Source: UBA12088 sp964568345 (GTDB taxonomy: Bacteria; Patescibacteriota; Minisyncoccia; Phycocordibacterales; UBA12088). From it: a DNA stretch of 9,129 nucleotides. Positions 6,540 to 9,129 of this stretch are shown here, piece by piece. Made by a program: the position numbers and the translations under genes. The stretch covers positions 1-9,129 of the forward strand of contig CAZMPG010000041.1 in NCBI GenBank assembly GCA_964568345.1. The letters are read 5' to 3'. The notes beneath the pieces are model-generated. The model saw only the letters and a program-made list of their open reading frames with translations. It had not been told where the DNA came from and made no database searches. Every line of letters begins with the position of its first letter. The first letter of the stretch is position 1.

Positions 6540-6609
6540 AAAGAGAAAAGAACGTAACGTCGTCTCTTTTTACTCAATTTCTTTCCTCTTTTTACTTTCC
6601 TCTTTTTTC
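6525..6609. repeat. Intergenic heptad inverted repeat, element B (rpiB/rpe gap)
   Basis: The left arm reads GAGAAAA-GTAAAAA-GAGAAAA (6529-6549) and contains the rpiB stop TAA. After a short centre (about 6551-6563) comes a pyrimidine arm with five consecutive 7-nt units, the reverse complements of GAAATTG, GAGGAAA, GTAAAAA, GAGGAAA and GAAAAAA (6575-6609), plus a partial copy at 6564-6574. Either right-hand copy could pair with the left arm. The arm ends 2 nt before the rpe ATG at 6612. Bases 6527-6550 are identical to 2579-2602 of element A. Confidence 0.8.
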
Positions 6610-6611
6610 GC

Positions 6612-7313
6612 ATGTACACCCAGCACATCATCCCCGCGATCATTCCCGACTCTTTCGATAGCCTCGAGCGGCGGCTTCGCGATCTGCGGGGGGTGTCACA
6701 CCGTATCCAGGTGGACGTGCTCGACGGTACGTATGCGCCGCCGGTGTCGTGGCCGTATGCTGGCGCTGGGCGGGGCGACTTCGAAGCCGCATCCCGCACG
6801 GACGCGGGGCTCCCCTACTGGCAGGACTTCAGTTTCGAGGTGGACCTGATGGTGGCGTGCCCGGAGGAGAAGGTCGGCTCATGGCTCCTTTCGGGGGTGG
6901 CGTGCGTCATCATCCACGTCGAGAGCACCACCGATATCTCTCGCACTATTTCCGTGTGCCGTGAGCGGCGCATCGAGGTGGCGCTCGCGCTCAAGCCCGG
7001 CACCGCGATTGAGCAGCTCGCGCCCTACGTAGGCGACGTGTCGTTTGTCCAGTGCATGGGGAGCCGGCGCATCGGGTACCACGGCGTTGAGCTCGAAGCG
7101 GAGGCGGTCGAGCTCGTGCGGGCAGTTCATGCGCGCTGGCCCGAGCTCGTGGTCGGCGTGGATATCGGTGTACGGGACACGACGCTTGAGCGCCTTGCTG
7201 CTGCCGGTGCGCGGCGTTTTGCCGTGGGGTCTGCCCTATTCAGCACCCCCGATCCTGCCGGTGCGTTTCGTGCGCTTGAGGAGAGAGCGACAATACTTGT
7301 AGGTAATGGATGA
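6612..7313 (+). CDS. Ribulose-phosphate 3-epimerase-like protein, divergent
   Basis: A 233-residue protein with the Rpe-type (beta/alpha)8 pattern: IIPAIIP (6-12), IQVDVLDGTYAP (32-43), FEVDLMVACP (75-84), VIIHVES (99-105), VALALKPGTAIEQL (123-136), GVDIGV (182-187) and FAVGSALF (203-210). Classical Rpe turns ribulose-5-P into xylulose-5-P with a metal held by His, Asp, His and Asp. Here those positions read Gln33, Asp35, Asp78 and Asp184, so both histidines are lost, and the usual PGFGGQ phosphate loop is replaced by GSRRIGYHG (150-158). The residues 44-72 insert (WPYAGAGRG and on) is also longer than usual. Its place between rpiB and transketolase supports an epimerase role, but activity on another sugar phosphate cannot be excluded. 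No Shine-Dalgarno precedes the start; a pyrimidine-rich repeat arm does. Confidence 0.85.
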   Translation: MYTQHIIPAIIPDSFDSLERRLRDLRGVSHRIQVDVLDGTYAPPVSWPYAGAGRGDFEAASRTDAGLPYWQDFSFEVDLMVACPEEKVGSWLLSGVACVIIHVESTTDISRTISVCRERRIEVALALKPGTAIEQLAPYVGDVSFVQCMGSRRIGYHGVELEAEAVELVRAVHARWPELVVGVDIGVRDTTLERLAAAGARRFAVGSALFSTPDPAGAFRALEERATILVGNG

Positions 7314-7505
7314 GATACGGGACTGTAGACAATGGAGGCGAGCGGGACAAAAGACTATGGGCAATATGGGACTATAGATTATGGACAAAAGACGATAGAC
7401 AATAGAAACGACAGGCGCGTATCGTAGTCTCTATTGTCCATAGTCCATTGTCCTGTTACTCCACCATCTTTTGTCTCGTTGTTCCATCGTCTTGTTCCAC
7501 CTACT
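7314..7505. repeat. Intergenic heptad inverted repeat, element C (rpe/tktN gap)
   Basis: This fills the whole 192-bp gap. The left arm (7314-7412) is built of units starting GAC: GACTGTA-GACAATG (7321-7334), GACAAAA-GACTATG (7346-7359) and five in perfect 7-nt phase, GACTATA, GATTATG, GACAAAA, GACGATA, GACAATA (7370-7404). The right arm (7421-7505) holds their reverse complements, including TATTGTC-CATAGTC-CATTGTC (7432-7452), TTTTGTC (7469-7475) and CATCGTC (7485-7491). Clear pairs are 7398-7406 with 7430-7438, 7328-7336 with 7444-7452 and 7346-7354 with 7467-7475. The phases allow more than one register. No gene is seen in the gap. Confidence 0.8.
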
Positions 7506-8348
7506 ATGACCGAATCCGATCTTGCCAGCCTTGAGCTCTTTGCGCGGCGTATCCGCGTGCTCGTACTCGACATGCTTGCGCGGGCGGGGAGCGGGCACCT
7601 GGCCGGCTCGCTCGGCGAAGCGGACATCATGGCAGCGCTCTACGGCGCAGCGCTCACCCACCGTCCGCAGGACCCGCTCTGGGAGGGCCGCGACCGGCTC
7701 ATCCTCTCGAATGGCCACACGGCACCAGTGCGTTATGCGGCTATGGCACTTACAGGGTACCTCCCCGTCGAGGAGCTCGCGACGCTCCGGAGCTTTGGTT
7801 CGCGGCTCCAGGGCCACCCGGAGCGCACACGCTTCCCCGCGATCGAGACGACGAGCGGCCCCCTCGGCGAAGGCCTCGGTCAGGCTATTGGTATAGCTCT
7901 TGCTGCGCGGATGGACCATGCGCAGGTTCGTACGTACTGCATCCTCTCCGACGGTGAGCAGCAGTGCGGCGGCACCTGGGAAGCGGCGCTCTACGCTGGT
8001 GCACACCAGCTCAGCAACCTCACCGCCATCATTGACCGCAACCGCATCCAGATAGGTGGCTCGACCGAGGAGGTGCTCCCCCTCGAACCTCTCCGCGAGA
8101 AGTATGAAGCGTTCGGGTGGCGCGTTATCGAGGTAGATGGGCATGCGATCGAAATGTTCCTCGATGCGGTCGCTGCTGCTCGGCAGGAAAGCAAGCCAAC
8201 AGCCATCATTGCGCACACCGTGCCGGGCAGGGGGGTACCCGAGATCGAGGGGGATTACACCTGGCACGGCAAAGCGCCAACGCGTGCACAGGCGGATGCG
8301 TGGATCGCTGCACTTGAGGCCGAGGCTCCGCACCCCACAGCCGTATGA
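7506..8348 (+). CDS. tktN: Transketolase, N-terminal (thiamine diphosphate-binding) subunit
   Basis: A 280-residue half-transketolase that, with its C-terminal partner, moves two-carbon units between sugar phosphates. GSGHLAGSLGEAD is at residues 28-40 (His31), LSNGHTAPVRYA at 67-78 (His71), and GHPERTRFPAIETTSGPLGE at 103-122 (His104). The diphosphate/Mg site is SDGEQQCGGTWEAA (148-161) with Asp149, ending at Asn179 in IIDRNRIQIGG. GRGVPEIEGDYTWHGKAP near the end is also typical. ATG 7506 (MTESDLASLE) is chosen because the in-frame ATG at 7434 would only translate the repeat arm. The start lacks a Shine-Dalgarno sequence. The stop overlaps the next start as ATGA, so the two subunits are probably made in step. 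Confidence 0.96.
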   Translation: MTESDLASLELFARRIRVLVLDMLARAGSGHLAGSLGEADIMAALYGAALTHRPQDPLWEGRDRLILSNGHTAPVRYAAMALTGYLPVEELATLRSFGSRLQGHPERTRFPAIETTSGPLGEGLGQAIGIALAARMDHAQVRTYCILSDGEQQCGGTWEAALYAGAHQLSNLTAIIDRNRIQIGGSTEEVLPLEPLREKYEAFGWRVIEVDGHAIEMFLDAVAAARQESKPTAIIAHTVPGRGVPEIEGDYTWHGKAPTRAQADAWIAALEAEAPHPTAV

Positions 8349-9129
8349 TACACCCTGATGCACACCTCCACCCGGGCCTCCCCGACCTCGCGTCGCTCCC
8401 GCAGCGTGCGGTGCGCGATGGGTTTGGCGATGGTATCGTCGAGGCAGCGGCACGTGACGAGCGTATCGTGGTCCTGTGTGCCGACGTCACCGAGTCGGTG
8501 CGCCTCACCGCGTTCCGTGAGCGTTTCCCCGAGCGCTACCTCGAGGTAGGGGTTGCCGAGCAGAACATGGCGCTCATCGCCGCAGGCCTTGCGGCGAGCG
8601 GCAAGATACCCTTTATCGTCGCGTACGCGGTCTTCAATGCGGGGCGAAACTGGGAGCAGCTCCGCACCGCGGTGGCGCTCGCTGGTCTTCCCGTCAAGGT
8701 GGTTGGGATGCATACGGGCGTGTCGGTGGGGCAAGACGGTGCGACGCACCAGGCGCTCGAGGACATCACCCTCATGCGGGTGCTCCCGAACATGCGGGTC
8801 ATCGTACCGTGCGACGCCGAGGAGATGCGCAAGGCGGTGCTTGCCGCTGCGTGGAATGGGGCGCCGACCTACCTCCGCGCGGCGCGGACCGAGACGCCGG
8901 TGTGTACCACCTCCGATTCTCCCTTTGCCGAGGGTAGGGCAGGGTACTTCTTTCGGAGCGAGCTCCCGCGTGTTGCCTTCCTAGGGGCGGGGCCTATCCT
9001 CACCGAAGCGCTCGCCGTCGCCCACACACTTGCCGGTGAGGGTATCGGCTCGAGCGTCGTGAACCTCCATTCGGTGAAGCCGATGGACATCGGGCGCGTA
9101 AAGGAGGCGGCGCGAGACGCAGGGGCGGT
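8345..9129 (+). CDS. tktC: Transketolase, C-terminal subunit (partial, cut by window end)
   Basis: Open from ATG 8345 to the window edge, 261 complete codons with no stop; about 50 more residues are expected in the family. It is the pyrimidine-binding and C-terminal part of transketolase. VGVAEQNMALIAAGLAASG (69-87) holds Glu72, the conserved glutamate that activates the thiamine ring. FIVAYAVF follows, then HTGVSVGQDGATHQALEDI (phosphate/substrate loop) and MRVIVPCDAEEM, and VAFLGAGPILTEAL begins the third domain. Translation starts in the ATGA overlap with tktN (8345-8348), which suggests coupling and roughly equal amounts of the two halves. Split transketolases are well known in archaea, Thermotoga and many CPR bacteria. 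Confidence 0.95.
   Translation, partial: MIHPDAHLHPGLPDLASLPQRAVRDGFGDGIVEAAARDERIVVLCADVTESVRLTAFRERFPERYLEVGVAEQNMALIAAGLAASGKIPFIVAYAVFNAGRNWEQLRTAVALAGLPVKVVGMHTGVSVGQDGATHQALEDITLMRVLPNMRVIVPCDAEEMRKAVLAAAWNGAPTYLRAARTETPVCTTSDSPFAEGRAGYFFRSELPRVAFLGAGPILTEALAVAHTLAGEGIGSSVVNLHSVKPMDIGRVKEAARDAGA

Noticed and set aside
7431..8453. 340-codon minus-strand open frame opposite tktN
   Set aside because: It is antisense to a clear transketolase subunit, and its C-terminal end translates repeat element C. No recognisable domain.

Overview
The window looks like a piece of a small-genome Candidate Phyla Radiation bacterium (Patescibacteria), most likely a GC-rich parcubacterial lineage such as Kaiserbacteria or a relative. 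This is inferred from the gene set and its divergent sequences: a pentose-phosphate/lower-glycolysis block with split transketolase, a divergent epimerase-like protein, RNase J with a long basic N-terminal tail, short intergenic gaps and few Shine-Dalgarno sites. TGA is used as a stop by several genes, which argues against the CPR groups that read TGA as glycine. No tRNA, rRNA, CRISPR array, IS element or phage gene was seen.

Layout. 1-141: leader with a 7-bp hairpin and a candidate -10 box. 142-1284 (+): a two-part protein of unknown N-terminal domain whose C-terminal third has two HxT motifs, like 2H / RNA-repair (SAK-type) domains; its base composition is visibly less GC-rich than its neighbours. 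1351-2532 (-): a 12-helix MFS transporter, convergent with the first gene. 2661-4682 (-): RNase J with a ~115-residue Arg/Pro-rich extension and an altered last metal-ligand motif. 4683-5031: divergent control region with an extended -10 promoter in each direction. 5032-9129 (+): a carbohydrate operon, gap - rpiB - rpe-like - tktN - tktC (cut off by the window edge).

How the genes work together. RpiB, the epimerase-like protein and the two transketolase halves would interconvert ribulose-5-P, ribose-5-P and xylulose-5-P and return carbon to glyceraldehyde-3-P and fructose-6-P; GAPDH then takes glyceraldehyde-3-P into ATP-yielding lower glycolysis. This fits the known CPR habit of routing sugars through the non-oxidative pentose phosphate pathway when phosphofructokinase is missing. 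gap/rpiB overlap by 10 nt and tktN/tktC by 4 nt, so these pairs are probably translationally coupled.

The most unusual feature is not a gene. The three sizeable gaps between co-directional genes (rnj/MFS, rpiB/rpe, rpe/tktN) are almost wholly filled by long imperfect inverted repeats. Read in the direction of transcription, each has a purine-rich 5' arm and a pyrimidine-rich 3' arm, and each arm is made of degenerate 7-nt units starting with G (GAGAAAA/GTAAAAA in two, GACAATG/GACTATG/GACAAAA in the third). The same design with different words suggests a family of heptad-based intergenic hairpins, reaching from the stop codon of one gene to just before the start codon of the next.
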